Source: Pseudoalteromonas spongiae UST010723-006 (lineage in GTDB: Bacteria; Pseudomonadota; Gammaproteobacteria; Enterobacterales; Alteromonadaceae). Taken from it: 64,000 nt of DNA. The stretch covers positions 2,839,001 to 2,903,000 of the forward strand of contig NZ_CP011039.1 of assembly GCF_000238255.3 (NCBI RefSeq), written 5' to 3'. Under the pieces are notes generated by a model, which did not search any database, was not told where the DNA came from, and saw only the letters and a list, made by a program, of their open reading frames with translations. Of this stretch, positions 1 through 7,609 are shown piece after piece. Position 1 is the stretch's first letter. The number at the start of each line of letters is the position of its first letter. Position numbers and translations under genes: made by a program.

Positions 1-144
1 CTGGCAGGACTATTAGGGCCAAACGATGTTGAAATACGCGTGCCCTCAAAAAGACCAAGCCGAATTATCGAATCTCACTTGTTTAATATCCATTGCTTAA
101 GTGAGCTTATCGATTTAACCCTTTTTCCACAGGATGATAGTTAA
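1..144 (+). CDS. diaA: DiaA, DnaA initiator-associating protein (3' end only)
   Basis: Only the last 47 codons lie in the window. The frame is open from base 1 and stops at TAA 142-144. The C-terminal residues ([11 protein letters not shown] followed by a His/Cys-containing [13 protein letters not shown] stretch) match the end of the SIS-fold DiaA/GmhA family. DiaA binds DnaA and promotes ordered replication initiation at oriC; that role is known for the family and is not shown here. The stop overlaps the next start as TAATG, so dolP is probably translationally coupled, and diaA-dolP is the usual gammaproteobacterial order. GmhA is the alternative, but the neighbour favours DiaA. Confidence 0.85.
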   Translation: MAGLLGPNDVEIRVPSKRPSRIIESHLFNIHCLSELIDLTLFPQDDS

Positions 145-707
145 TGAAATTTAAATTAGCTGTTGTTGCATCTATTGTTCTTTTACAGGGGTGTAGCGCT
201 GCCATAGTCGCTGGTACTGCAGGCGCAGTAACATCAGCAACCGATCGCCGCACGCTTGGCACACAGATTGATGATAACAACCTTGAGATCAAAGCCACGC
301 TGGCCTTAAAAGACGACGAGCAGTTAGCAAAATTTAGCAATATTATTGTGGTGAGCTTAAATGGCCGCGTATTACTGATTGGCCAAACACCAACTACAGA
401 AATGCGCGCTAAAGCCGAAGCGATTGTAAAACCAATACGTGGCGTTGAAAAAATCCATAATCAAATTCGCATAGGTAATATCACAGGTGTTAGCACTAAA
501 ACACACGATACTTGGCTAACTTCAAAGGTAAAAACCATGTTGGTATCAGAAGAAAGTGTCAGTGCTAATGATATCAAGGTAATTACCGAAAACGGGGAAG
601 TCTTTTTAATGGGACTCGTTACCGAACAAGAAGCTAATTTAGCAGCCGACGTTGCCCGTCATGTTTCGGGAGTCGAAAAAGTAATAAAAGTATTCGAATA
701 CCTTTAA
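144..707 (+). CDS. dolP: DolP-like outer-membrane lipoprotein with two BON domains
   Basis: This 187-residue protein begins with a lipoprotein signal ending in the lipobox LQGC, with the lipidated Cys at residue 17. Two BON domains follow, at about residues 45-110 and 120-187. The length is close to E. coli DolP (YraP, about 191 aa). In the family DolP binds anionic phospholipid in the outer membrane, localises to division sites and supports envelope integrity and BAM function; it is a sigma-E target in E. coli. Here the start ATG overlaps the diaA stop by one base, and a strong terminator follows directly, so diaA-dolP forms the end of a transcription unit. Confidence 0.92.
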   Translation: MKFKLAVVASIVLLQGCSAAIVAGTAGAVTSATDRRTLGTQIDDNNLEIKATLALKDDEQLAKFSNIIVVSLNGRVLLIGQTPTTEMRAKAEAIVKPIRGVEKIHNQIRIGNITGVSTKTHDTWLTSKVKTMLVSEESVSANDIKVITENGEVFLMGLVTEQEANLAADVARHVSGVEKVIKVFEYL

Positions 708-728
708 GGCGCAGTTAGCGCCTTTTTT
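706..728 (+). terminator. Rho-independent terminator after dolP
   Basis: GGCGC (708-712), loop AGTTA and GCGCC (718-722) are followed by six T. The stop codon of dolP sits directly at the stem base. It separates dolP from the TRAP transporter genes that begin 24 bases downstream. Confidence 0.85.
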
Positions 729-751
729 ATTATAAAAATAAGAATAAAAAC

Positions 752-1717
752 ATGCGCCATTATTTAATTTTACTGTTACTGCTATTTGCAGTATTCACTC
801 TACACGCCAAGCAGCATTTTGCTACACCCTATAGCGAACGTGTTTATGTTACCCAAATCACCAAGGCATTTGCTGATGAAGTAAATCGAGAGTTAGGGCT
901 TAACATTGTTTTTCATAGCGGTGAAAGCCTTTATAAGCACAATGAAATTTACCGCGCACTGCGCACAAACCAAATACAACTTGGTGAAATATTTATCGCT
1001 CGTTTGAGCAATCACGCCGCTATCTATCAACTCGACAACTTACCGTTTTTAGCCACAAATTTTAGCAGCGCTCAACAACTAGCTAACCAACAAGCCGTTG
1101 AATTACGTAGCCAATTTGCCGAGCACGGATTACATCTGTTATTTACCAACCCTTGGCCGCCACAGGGTTTATTTACTAGTAAAGCAATCAAAACTGCAAA
1201 CGACCTAAGTGGCCTTAAGGTTAGAAGCTATAGCGCAATGACAGCAAAATTAGCAAACCACCTTAAAATGATCCCAACCGCCGTTTCAAGCGCTGAGATT
1301 GCACAGGCATTTGCCACCGGCATGATTGAAGCAATGATCACCTCGCCAGCGACGGGAGTTTCGAGCAGAGCATGGCAATTTAGTCGCTATTACACACCAA
1401 TCAATGCATGGATCCCAAAAAATATGGTGTTAATGAACCATGCCTTGTATCAATCTTTAACCCCAACGCAAAAACAGAAACTGAAACAAATCGTGAACAA
1501 GTATCAGCAGCGCGCGTGGCAACAAGCTGAGCAGCAAACCACACAGATGACTAAGCTATTAGCGGATAACGGCATGATTATTTCGCCTGTGAGCGATAGT
1601 TTATCGCAGAGTTTAAAAATTGTTGGCGCTAACATGGAGCAAGAATGGGCACTCAATGCAACGCAAAGCGAGTTGCACGTACTGCAAAAATTTAAGGAGC
1701 AACAAAATGCTCAATAA
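752..1717 (+). CDS. dctP: TRAP transporter substrate-binding protein, DctP family
   Basis: This 321-residue protein has an N-terminal signal peptide (MRHYLILLLLLFAVFTLHA) and then the periplasmic DctP fold. Recognisable family features are the YKHNEIYRALRTNQIQLGE region, DLSGLKVRSY at about residue 150 and the AFATGMIEAMITSP segment. In TRAP systems this protein captures an organic acid in the periplasm and delivers it to the Q/M membrane pair, driven by a sodium gradient. The substrate cannot be read from sequence; C4-dicarboxylates are only one option. The following dctQ start lies inside its last codons. There is no strong SD upstream, only an AAGAA stretch. Confidence 0.88.
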   Translation: MRHYLILLLLLFAVFTLHAKQHFATPYSERVYVTQITKAFADEVNRELGLNIVFHSGESLYKHNEIYRALRTNQIQLGEIFIARLSNHAAIYQLDNLPFLATNFSSAQQLANQQAVELRSQFAEHGLHLLFTNPWPPQGLFTSKAIKTANDLSGLKVRSYSAMTAKLANHLKMIPTAVSSAEIAQAFATGMIEAMITSPATGVSSRAWQFSRYYTPINAWIPKNMVLMNHALYQSLTPTQKQKLKQIVNKYQQRAWQQAEQQTTQMTKLLADNGMIISPVSDSLSQSLKIVGANMEQEWALNATQSELHVLQKFKEQQNAQ

Positions 1718-2171
1718 ATTAAATGCGTTGAACATGAAAGTGAGCATTTTACTCATCGTTGCGATTTTTTTGTTAGTGCTCAGCCAAATCGTATTACGTT
1801 TGTTTAATTTGTACATTCCGTCACTCAATGAGATATGCGGATATTTGCTAATCAGCAGCTTTTTCTTGGCGCTAGGCTATAGCTTTGAACAAGAGAAACA
1901 TATTCGTGTGGCTCTGGTGTTTGAATTCGACAACCCCAATCTCAGCCATTTCGCCCAAGTGGTTAGCTATTTAACAGCGACCTTAATTTGCACCTTTATT
2001 AGCTATGCATGTATTCAGCTAACGCTCGACTCTTATCATTTTCATGAAGTATCGAGCGGTGAGATTGCTATTTTAGAATGGCCCATTCAAGCTATTATGG
2101 CCTATGCCAGCTGCGTAACAACTATTACCATTGCATTTAAGGGATTGGAGGTATTACGTGGACATAGTTAG
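1707..2171 (+). CDS. dctQ: TRAP transporter small permease, DctQ family
   Basis: The start is placed at ATG 1707 because AAGGAG (1694-1699) lies seven bases upstream; a longer reading frame exists but would run through the dctP coding sequence. The resulting 154-residue protein has four hydrophobic segments, as expected for the small TRAP membrane subunit, which pairs with DctM and contacts the binding protein. The start overlaps dctP by 11 bases and the end overlaps dctM by 14, so the three genes are translationally coupled. Typical DctQ length is about 150-180 residues. Confidence 0.86.
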   Translation: MLNKLNALNMKVSILLIVAIFLLVLSQIVLRLFNLYIPSLNEICGYLLISSFFLALGYSFEQEKHIRVALVFEFDNPNLSHFAQVVSYLTATLICTFISYACIQLTLDSYHFHEVSSGEIAILEWPIQAIMAYASCVTTITIAFKGLEVLRGHS

Positions 2172-3420
2172 CCTTAGCGCTATTTTGGCGGTTATTTTTG
2201 CCCTTTTACTGCTAACAGGCGTATGGATTGGTTTTAGTTTAATTGGCGTTGCTTTGGTAGCACTTATTATTAATAACAATTCGGCTATCGACCTGATATT
2301 TGCAGGCACTGCATTTGCGCATTTAACACCGTGGTCATTAATCGCTTTACCGCTATTTATTTGGATGGGCGAACTGTTATATAAAGCCAAAGTAGCCGAT
2401 GACTTATTTAATGGTTTAAGCCCTATACTGGCAAAGTTACCGGGCGGACACTTGCACATTAACGTGTTTGGTTCTGGTATTTTTGCTGCGCTCTCAGGCT
2501 CTTCTGCCGCGACAGCCGCAACCATTGGCCGTATGACTATTCCAGAGCTAAAAAAACGCGGTTATAACGAGCAAGATATTTATGGCTCGCTCGCTGGCTC
2601 TGCTACTCTTGGACTGCTAATTCCACCATCGATTATTTTGATTGTATATGGCGTTGCTGCGGATATTTCCATTGCAGACCTATTCATTGCCGGCATTCTG
2701 CCCGGGTTAATTTTATTAGCGCTGTTTTCCACCTATATTGCGATTCGCGGCTACTTAAAACCGGTAGATAAAAGCCAACTCCTTGCAAGCTCAGGTAATC
2801 CATTAACGTTACTTCCAATTATCTTGTTAATCACATTTGTTATTGCAGCCATCTACTTCGGCTTTGCAACACCTAGTGAGTCGGCAGTGTTAGGTATCCT
2901 GGGTAGTTTTATTTTAATTAAAGCAAAAAAACGACTGACGCTAGAGCTGGTTAAGCAAAGCTTAGTAGATGCGGCGATGACCACAGCTATGATATTACTG
3001 ATTTTACTCGGTGCGAGTTTTGTTACCATCGCAATGGGCTTTTTGCAATTACCCGCAACGCTTGCCACTTGGATAGCCAGCCTAGAACTTAGTAACTATC
3101 AACTGCTAATCTATTTAACCTTAGCGTTTATCTTATTAGGGTTATTTTTAGATGGTATTTCGATTATTGTGCTGACCGCAGCCATACTCTTACCTATTGT
3201 AGAGCTAGCTGGCATCGATCTCATTTGGTTTGGTATTTACTTGGTTGTGGTGGTAGAAATATCGCAAATCACGCCGCCAATTGGCTTTAACTTGTTTGTT
3301 TTAAAGTCACTCACCAATGCCTCTTTGGCTCAGCTGGCAAAAGCCTGCTTACCGTATTTTTTGATTATGTTGCTGATGCTTGGTTTATTAGTGATGTTTC
3401 CAGAGATTGTTACAAGATAG
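2158..3420 (+). CDS. dctM: TRAP transporter large permease, DctM family
   Basis: The start is placed at GTG 2158 because GGAGG (2147-2151) lies six bases upstream; an upstream TTG at 2131 lacks a site. The 420-residue product is strongly hydrophobic with roughly a dozen membrane segments and the family pattern GSGIFAALSGSSAATAATIG near residue 100 and LGLLIPPSI near residue 150. DctM is the sodium-coupled transport subunit of TRAP systems. The gene ends the dctPQM operon, and a bidirectional terminator follows 34 bases later. Internal homology of the two halves was not checked. Confidence 0.92.
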   Translation: MDIVSLSAILAVIFALLLLTGVWIGFSLIGVALVALIINNNSAIDLIFAGTAFAHLTPWSLIALPLFIWMGELLYKAKVADDLFNGLSPILAKLPGGHLHINVFGSGIFAALSGSSAATAATIGRMTIPELKKRGYNEQDIYGSLAGSATLGLLIPPSIILIVYGVAADISIADLFIAGILPGLILLALFSTYIAIRGYLKPVDKSQLLASSGNPLTLLPIILLITFVIAAIYFGFATPSESAVLGILGSFILIKAKKRLTLELVKQSLVDAAMTTAMILLILLGASFVTIAMGFLQLPATLATWIASLELSNYQLLIYLTLAFILLGLFLDGISIIVLTAAILLPIVELAGIDLIWFGIYLVVVVEISQITPPIGFNLFVLKSLTNASLAQLAKACLPYFLIMLLMLGLLVMFPEIVTR

Positions 3421-3454
3421 CAATATCGTAGGTTGTAAAAATCGCAGGTTATAA

Positions 3455-3478
3455 AAAAACCGGCTATTGCCGGTTTTT
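3455..3478. terminator. Bidirectional terminator between dctM and sspB
   Basis: AAAAACCGGC (3455-3464), loop TATT and GCCGGTTTTT (3469-3478) form a perfect 10-bp stem with an A run on one side and a T run on the other. It can end both the plus-strand TRAP operon and the minus-strand sspAB transcript, whose last stop codon is five bases away. Confidence 0.9.
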
Positions 3479-3482
3479 GCGA

Positions 3483-3905
3483 TTACTTAACCACTTTTAA
3501 ATGAGAACCACGCTTTTTCGGTGGTTCATCATTACCATCACCCTCAGATGGTGTTTCTTGTGATTCAACCTCTGCTGGTTCTTCATATTCTGAAAAGTCT
3601 TCAGGGGTAAACACTGTACCTTCGCCATTTTCTCTTGCGTAAATAGCAAGTACGGCGCCAATTGGTACCACCACACGCATTGGCTGACCACCAAAACGTG
3701 CATTAAAGCTTACTTCATGATTATCCATATGAAACTGTGCAACCGCACTTGGGTTGATGTTCAACACAATTTGTCCGTCTTGCACAAACTGCATTGGCAC
3801 AGTAACATTTGGAAATTCAGCATTCACCACTAAATGCGGTGTACATTGATTGTCTACAATCCAATCAAAGAAAGCTCTCAGTAAATAAGGGCGATTAGAA
3901 GTCAT
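3483..3905 (-). CDS. sspB: SspB, ClpXP specificity adaptor
   Basis: SspB delivers ssrA-tagged polypeptides and the RseA fragment to ClpXP. The 140-residue protein starts with SNRPYLLRAFFDWIVDN, the conserved substrate-binding domain that occupies about residues 1-110. It continues with an acidic, low-complexity linker (EEPAEVESQE) and ends with a basic tail finishing HLKVVK, which matches the ClpX-docking XB motif. The start ATG overlaps the sspA stop by one base (TAATG), so expression is probably coupled. Downstream is the terminator shared with dctM. Confidence 0.95.
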   Translation of the reverse strand: MTSNRPYLLRAFFDWIVDNQCTPHLVVNAEFPNVTVPMQFVQDGQIVLNINPSAVAQFHMDNHEVSFNARFGGQPMRVVVPIGAVLAIYARENGEGTVFTPEDFSEYEEPAEVESQETPSEGDGNDEPPKKRGSHLKVVK

Positions 3906-4528
3906 TAAAGTCGAATCTCGCGCTCAGCTTCAGTTAATGATGCTTGGAACGACTCACGCTCAAATAAACGCATCATGTAGTCTTTAAGCTCTTTGCTACC
4001 TTGACCTGTAAGTTCAATGCCGAACTCAGGTAAGCGCCATAGTAGTGGTGCTAGGTAACAATCAATTAAGCTGAACTCTTCGCTCATAAAGTAAGGCGCT
4101 TCACCAAAAATAGGTGCAATCGCTAATAAACCTTCAGTTAACTCACGACGTGACGCGTCAACATCAACACCTGCTTCAATTTTCTTAGCAAGGCTATACC
4201 AGTCGTTTTCGATGCGGTGCATCATTAAACGGCTGCGACCACGCATAACTGGGTATACAGGCATTAGTGGTGGGTGAGGAAAACGCTCGTCAAGGTATTC
4301 CATGATGATGTTTGCTTCGTATAAACCAAGCTCACGATCGATCAATGTTGGTACAGTGCCGTAAGGGTTAATTTCATGTAACGCTTCTGGCAAATTGTCC
4401 TTTTCTGCTAGGTGAATATCAACACTTACGCCTTTCTCTGCAAGTACGATACGCACTTGGTGGCTATACATACAGTTTTCACCAGAAAACAGTGTCATCA
4501 CAGGGCGCTTATTGGCAGCTACAGCCAT
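3905..4528 (-). CDS. sspA: SspA, stringent starvation protein A
   Basis: This 207-residue protein has the glutathione-S-transferase fold: an N-terminal thioredoxin-like part (MTLFSGENCMYSHQVRIVLAEKGV) and a helical C-terminal part. SspA binds RNA polymerase and acts in stationary-phase and acid tolerance; it lacks GST activity in characterised members. A good SD (GGAGG at 4533-4537) precedes the ATG. It lies 77 bases after petC, and a perfect hairpin lies between the two genes, so part of the transcription may come from petABC and part from its own promoter. Confidence 0.94.
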   Translation of the reverse strand: MAVAANKRPVMTLFSGENCMYSHQVRIVLAEKGVSVDIHLAEKDNLPEALHEINPYGTVPTLIDRELGLYEANIIMEYLDERFPHPPLMPVYPVMRGRSRLMMHRIENDWYSLAKKIEAGVDVDASRRELTEGLLAIAPIFGEAPYFMSEEFSLIDCYLAPLLWRLPEFGIELTGQGSKELKDYMMRLFERESFQASLTEAEREIRL

Positions 4529-4555
4529 GCTTTCCTCCAGTATATTAAAAACAGC

Positions 4556-4577
4556 AATAGGGGCTTAAGCCCCTATT
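4556..4577 (-). terminator. Perfect hairpin between petC and sspA
   Basis: The 22-bp segment is a perfect palindrome (AATAGGGGCTT and its complement). On the minus strand the stem is followed after a few bases by GTTTTTAATA, so it resembles a partial intrinsic terminator or a 3'-end stabilising hairpin for petABC mRNA. It is close upstream of the sspA SD and would let sspA be read at a lower level from the pet promoter. Confidence 0.6.
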
Positions 4578-4605
4578 ACAAATTTTGTGCTAAAAAGTGT
4601 GCAAA

Positions 4606-5343
4606 TTAATGCACATCTCTCCAGTATTCTTTCTTCAGTAAGAACGCTAGGATAAACAGGATTACTAGGAAACCTAATACCTTATAACCAATCGCTTCTG
4701 ACTGTAAACGTGTTGGTTCACCAACATACGCTAAGAAGTTAGTTAAGTCACGTACCGCTTGGTCGTACTCGTCATCGCTCATTTCGCCTGAACCATCAGT
4801 CGTAATTTCAACAACTTTCTTAACTTTAACGCCGTGTTCTTCAACCTCTTCGAAACGCGCAGTAGGTACACCTTGCAACTCTTGCAATACGTGTGGCATA
4901 CCAACCGATGGGAATACAGTGTTGTTTACACCAAATGGACGACTTTCATCAACATAGAAAGACTTCAGGTAAGTGTAAATCCAATCTGCACCACGAACAC
5001 GTGCTACTAATGTTAGATCTGGTGGCGCAGCACCAAACCATTTTGCAGCATCGTCTTGCTCGATTGCGTTAAGAATGTGGCTACCTACTTTTGAACCATC
5101 AAAAATAAGTTGCTCTTCGCCCACTTTAGTAGGAATACCGATATCACGGAATGTACGTTCATAACGCTGGTACTGCATTTGGTGGCAACCTAAGCAGTAG
5201 TTCATGAACGTTTTAGCACCACGTTGTAACGATGCTTTGTCCGTTAAATCATGATTCGCTTCTAAAAGTGGAACCGACGGGCCTGCTGCCATTGTTAGTG
5301 AAGGCAACAAAGCGAATAAACCAATAATTAGCTTTTTCATCAT
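4606..5343 (-). CDS. petC: Cytochrome c1 subunit of the bc1 complex
   Basis: The 245-residue protein has a signal peptide (about residues 1-19) and a heme c motif CLGCH with Cys50, Cys53 and His54. A long periplasmic domain follows, then a single C-terminal membrane anchor at about residues 219-236 ending in KKEYWRDVH. Cytochrome c1 passes electrons from the Rieske centre to soluble or membrane cytochrome c. The start overlaps the petB stop as ATGA, so the genes are coupled. A second in-frame ATG follows immediately, and either could be the start. Confidence 0.95.
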   Translation of the reverse strand: MMKKLIIGLFALLPSLTMAAGPSVPLLEANHDLTDKASLQRGAKTFMNYCLGCHQMQYQRYERTFRDIGIPTKVGEEQLIFDGSKVGSHILNAIEQDDAAKWFGAAPPDLTLVARVRGADWIYTYLKSFYVDESRPFGVNNTVFPSVGMPHVLQELQGVPTARFEEVEEHGVKVKKVVEITTDGSGEMSDDEYDQAVRDLTNFLAYVGEPTRLQSEAIGYKVLGFLVILFILAFLLKKEYWRDVH

Positions 5344-6605
5344 TTCGTTAACCTCTCTGGCACTGGCTTAGTCTTTTCGTTTTTACTGTAGAAGAACAGT
5401 AATACGAAGAACATAAAGTAAGTTACAGTCGTAATTTGTGATAACACAGTTTTAAAGTCTGTTTGTGGTGTCGCACCAACCCAACCTAGGATGATGAAAG
5501 TAACAACAAACTGAGCAATGTTTAACTTGTGGAAGCCACAACGGTAACGAATTGATTTCACTTTACCACGGTCAATCCAAGGTAGTAACGCAAGCACAAC
5601 AATTGATGCACCCATCGCGATTACACCTAGTAGCTTATCAGGGATAGCACGTAGGATTGCGTAGAATGGTGTGAAGTACCAAACAGGGAAAATATGCTCA
5701 GGCGTCTTCAACGGGTTTGCAGCTTCAAAGTTTGGCGCTTCTAGGAAGAAACCACCCATCTCTGGCGCAAAGAAAACAACCCAGCAGAACAAGATTAAGA
5801 AACCTGTTACACCCACAATATCTTTTACTGTGTAGTAAGGGTGGAACGGAATCGCGTCAACGATATCTTTCTTATCTGTGTAGTATTCATGGAACTTGAA
5901 TTTAGCTTTATCTTCTTCAGCAACAGTGCCTTTCTTACGTTTAATTTCAACACCGTCTGGGTTGTTTGAACCCACTTCGTGAAGTGCAATAATGTGTAAG
6001 AAAATTAAGATAACAAGTACCAGTGGTAATGCAATTACGTGTAGTGCGAAGAAGCGGTTAAGCGTTGCACCAGAGATTACGTAGTCACCACGGATCCACT
6101 GAGTAAGGTCTTCACCAATCACTGGAATAGCACCAAATAGCGAGATAATTACCTGAGCACCCCAGAAAGACATTTGTCCCCAAGGTAGTAAGTAACCCAT
6201 AAATGCTTCAGCCATTAGCGCTAAGAAGATAAACATACCGAATAACCACAGTAGTTCACGTGGTTTTTGGTAAGAACCGTAGATCATGCCACGGAACATG
6301 TGCAGGTATACAACAACGAAGAATGCAGAAGCACCCGTTGAATGTAAATAACGCAGTAACCAGCCGTATTCTACATCACGCATGATGTATTCAACTGAAG
6401 CAAACGCGCCTTCTGCTGAAGGAACATAGTTCATTGTTAACCAAATACCCGTTACGATTTGGTTAACAAGTACTAACATGGCTAATGAACCAAAGAAGTA
6501 CCAGAAGTTAAAGTTTTTTGGCGCAGGATATTGTGCAATGTGCATATTCCAAACGCGAGTCATCGGAATACGCTGATCAATCCAATCGATAATATTCGCA
6601 AACAT
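5340..6605 (-). CDS. petB: Cytochrome b subunit of the bc1 complex
   Basis: The 421-residue integral membrane protein has the full-length cytochrome b architecture. The N-terminal part carries RYLHSTGASAFFVVVYLHMFRG with heme-ligand histidines, then YLLPWGQMSFWGAQVI (the Qo region) and RFFALHVIALPLVL with the second pair of ligands. The C-terminal part carries the PEHIFPVWYFTPFYAILRAIPDK signature. It holds the Qo and Qi quinone sites of the complex. It sits between petA and petC with start and stop overlaps on both sides, the standard operon arrangement. Confidence 0.96.
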   Translation of the reverse strand: MFANIIDWIDQRIPMTRVWNMHIAQYPAPKNFNFWYFFGSLAMLVLVNQIVTGIWLTMNYVPSAEGAFASVEYIMRDVEYGWLLRYLHSTGASAFFVVVYLHMFRGMIYGSYQKPRELLWLFGMFIFLALMAEAFMGYLLPWGQMSFWGAQVIISLFGAIPVIGEDLTQWIRGDYVISGATLNRFFALHVIALPLVLVILIFLHIIALHEVGSNNPDGVEIKRKKGTVAEEDKAKFKFHEYYTDKKDIVDAIPFHPYYTVKDIVGVTGFLILFCWVVFFAPEMGGFFLEAPNFEAANPLKTPEHIFPVWYFTPFYAILRAIPDKLLGVIAMGASIVVLALLPWIDRGKVKSIRYRCGFHKLNIAQFVVTFIILGWVGATPQTDFKTVLSQITTVTYFMFFVLLFFYSKNEKTKPVPERLTK

Positions 6606-7195
6606 TACGCAGCCCCTTCTTCTCCACCAACTAAAATAGTGGTGTCATCGATAAATGTGTAAGGAGGGATTTCTAGGTTTAATGGTGCTGGTACAGCTTG
6701 GAAAACACGGCCAGCCATATCAAACTTAGAACCATGACAAGGACAGAAGAAACCATCTTCAGTACCTTCAACCTTTTCACCAAAACCACCGTTAAGGAAA
6801 GTTGGTGAACAACCCAAGTGAGTACAAATACCAACAGCAACAAAGATATTCTCTTTTTGCGAACGGTACGCATTTTGTGCGAACTCTGGTTGTTGTGGCT
6901 CTTCAGAATTAGGATCACGAAGTTGACCTTCGTGAGCTTTCATCTGCTCAAGCATTTTTGGTGTACGATTAATAACCCAAACAGGCTTACCTCGCCACTC
7001 AACACGAATTAATTGTCCTGGCTCAAGCTTTGAGATATCAACTTCTACAGGCGCGCCTGCAGATTTTGCTCTCTCACTTGGGTTCCACGACGCGATAAAA
7101 GGAACAGCAGCCCCTACAGCTCCCACACCACCAACAACAGAAGTTGCGATAGTTAGAAAGCGACGGCGGCTATTGTCTACTGGCGCATTGCTCAT
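6605..7195 (-). CDS. petA: Rieske iron-sulfur subunit of the bc1 complex
   Basis: The start is placed at ATG 7195 (MSNAPVDNSRRRFL) because GGAG precedes it by eight bases and homologues start there; an in-frame ATG at 7231 has no SD. The 196-residue protein has a twin-arginine signal/anchor (SRRRFLTIA, membrane segment about 15-33). The Rieske cluster ligands are CTHLGC (Cys124, His126, plus disulfide Cys129) and CPCH (Cys151, His154, plus disulfide Cys153). It transfers electrons from quinol to cytochrome c1. First gene of petABC. Confidence 0.94.
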   Translation of the reverse strand: MSNAPVDNSRRRFLTIATSVVGGVGAVGAAVPFIASWNPSERAKSAGAPVEVDISKLEPGQLIRVEWRGKPVWVINRTPKMLEQMKAHEGQLRDPNSEEPQQPEFAQNAYRSQKENIFVAVGICTHLGCSPTFLNGGFGEKVEGTEDGFFCPCHGSKFDMAGRVFQAVPAPLNLEIPPYTFIDDTTILVGGEEGAA

Positions 7196-7231
7196 CCACT
7201 CATCTCCACTATGATTCTCAACACTTGCCAT

Positions 7232-7609
7232 ATTGAGAACATCAGTTACAGCAGTTTAAATTTTGACTTTACAAAATAGGTGCGATCATAAATAAAAGCC
7301 TTGATTAAAACAAGGTTATACCGGTCTTCAAGCACAATTAAATTGTATTTTAGTTCGATTTATTTGAAATCACGAACACACAGCCTAAAACTGTGAAAAT
7401 TCTGTGCTTTTACAGAGCCTACCCAAAATTGAGTGAGCGTGTCCTGATAGAGATCAAAACTCCGTAGAAGTATGCGTGAAATTCAAAGTAATTAGTCGCT
7501 AAATTATGCTTTTCGAGCCACATTTGATGCATGCCAGAGTATAGCAACCTGCGGGAGGATTAACCAATGAAATAAGCGAGGAAATTCCTCGCTTTAGACT
7601 AATTTGTGA
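7232..7609. other. Intergenic region between the TonB receptor 3' end and petABC
   Basis: No gene of normal size is seen here. The region must carry the petABC promoter on the minus strand, but I could not fix its hexamers with confidence. On the plus strand TTCAAA and TATGCT (17-bp spacer, about 7482-7510) could be a promoter leading to an SD-like GGGAGG (7553-7558) and the two-codon frame ATG AAA TAA at 7567-7575. The hairpin that ends the TonB receptor transcript overlaps that stop codon. Confidence 0.4.
7574..7594 (-). terminator. Hairpin terminator after the TonB receptor gene
   Basis: AAGCGAGGAA and TTCCTCGCTT are separated by a single base, giving a near-perfect stem. The minus-strand transcript continues into a weak T-rich tail (TTATTTCATT). 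It starts 16 bases past the stop of the receptor gene. The U tract is poor, so efficiency is uncertain. Confidence 0.6.

Noticed and set aside
3425..3456. Imperfect 16-bp direct repeat after dctM (ATCGTAGGTTGTAAAA and ATCGCAGGTTATAAAA)
   Set aside because: Only two diverged copies, short, next to a terminator; no functional signal.
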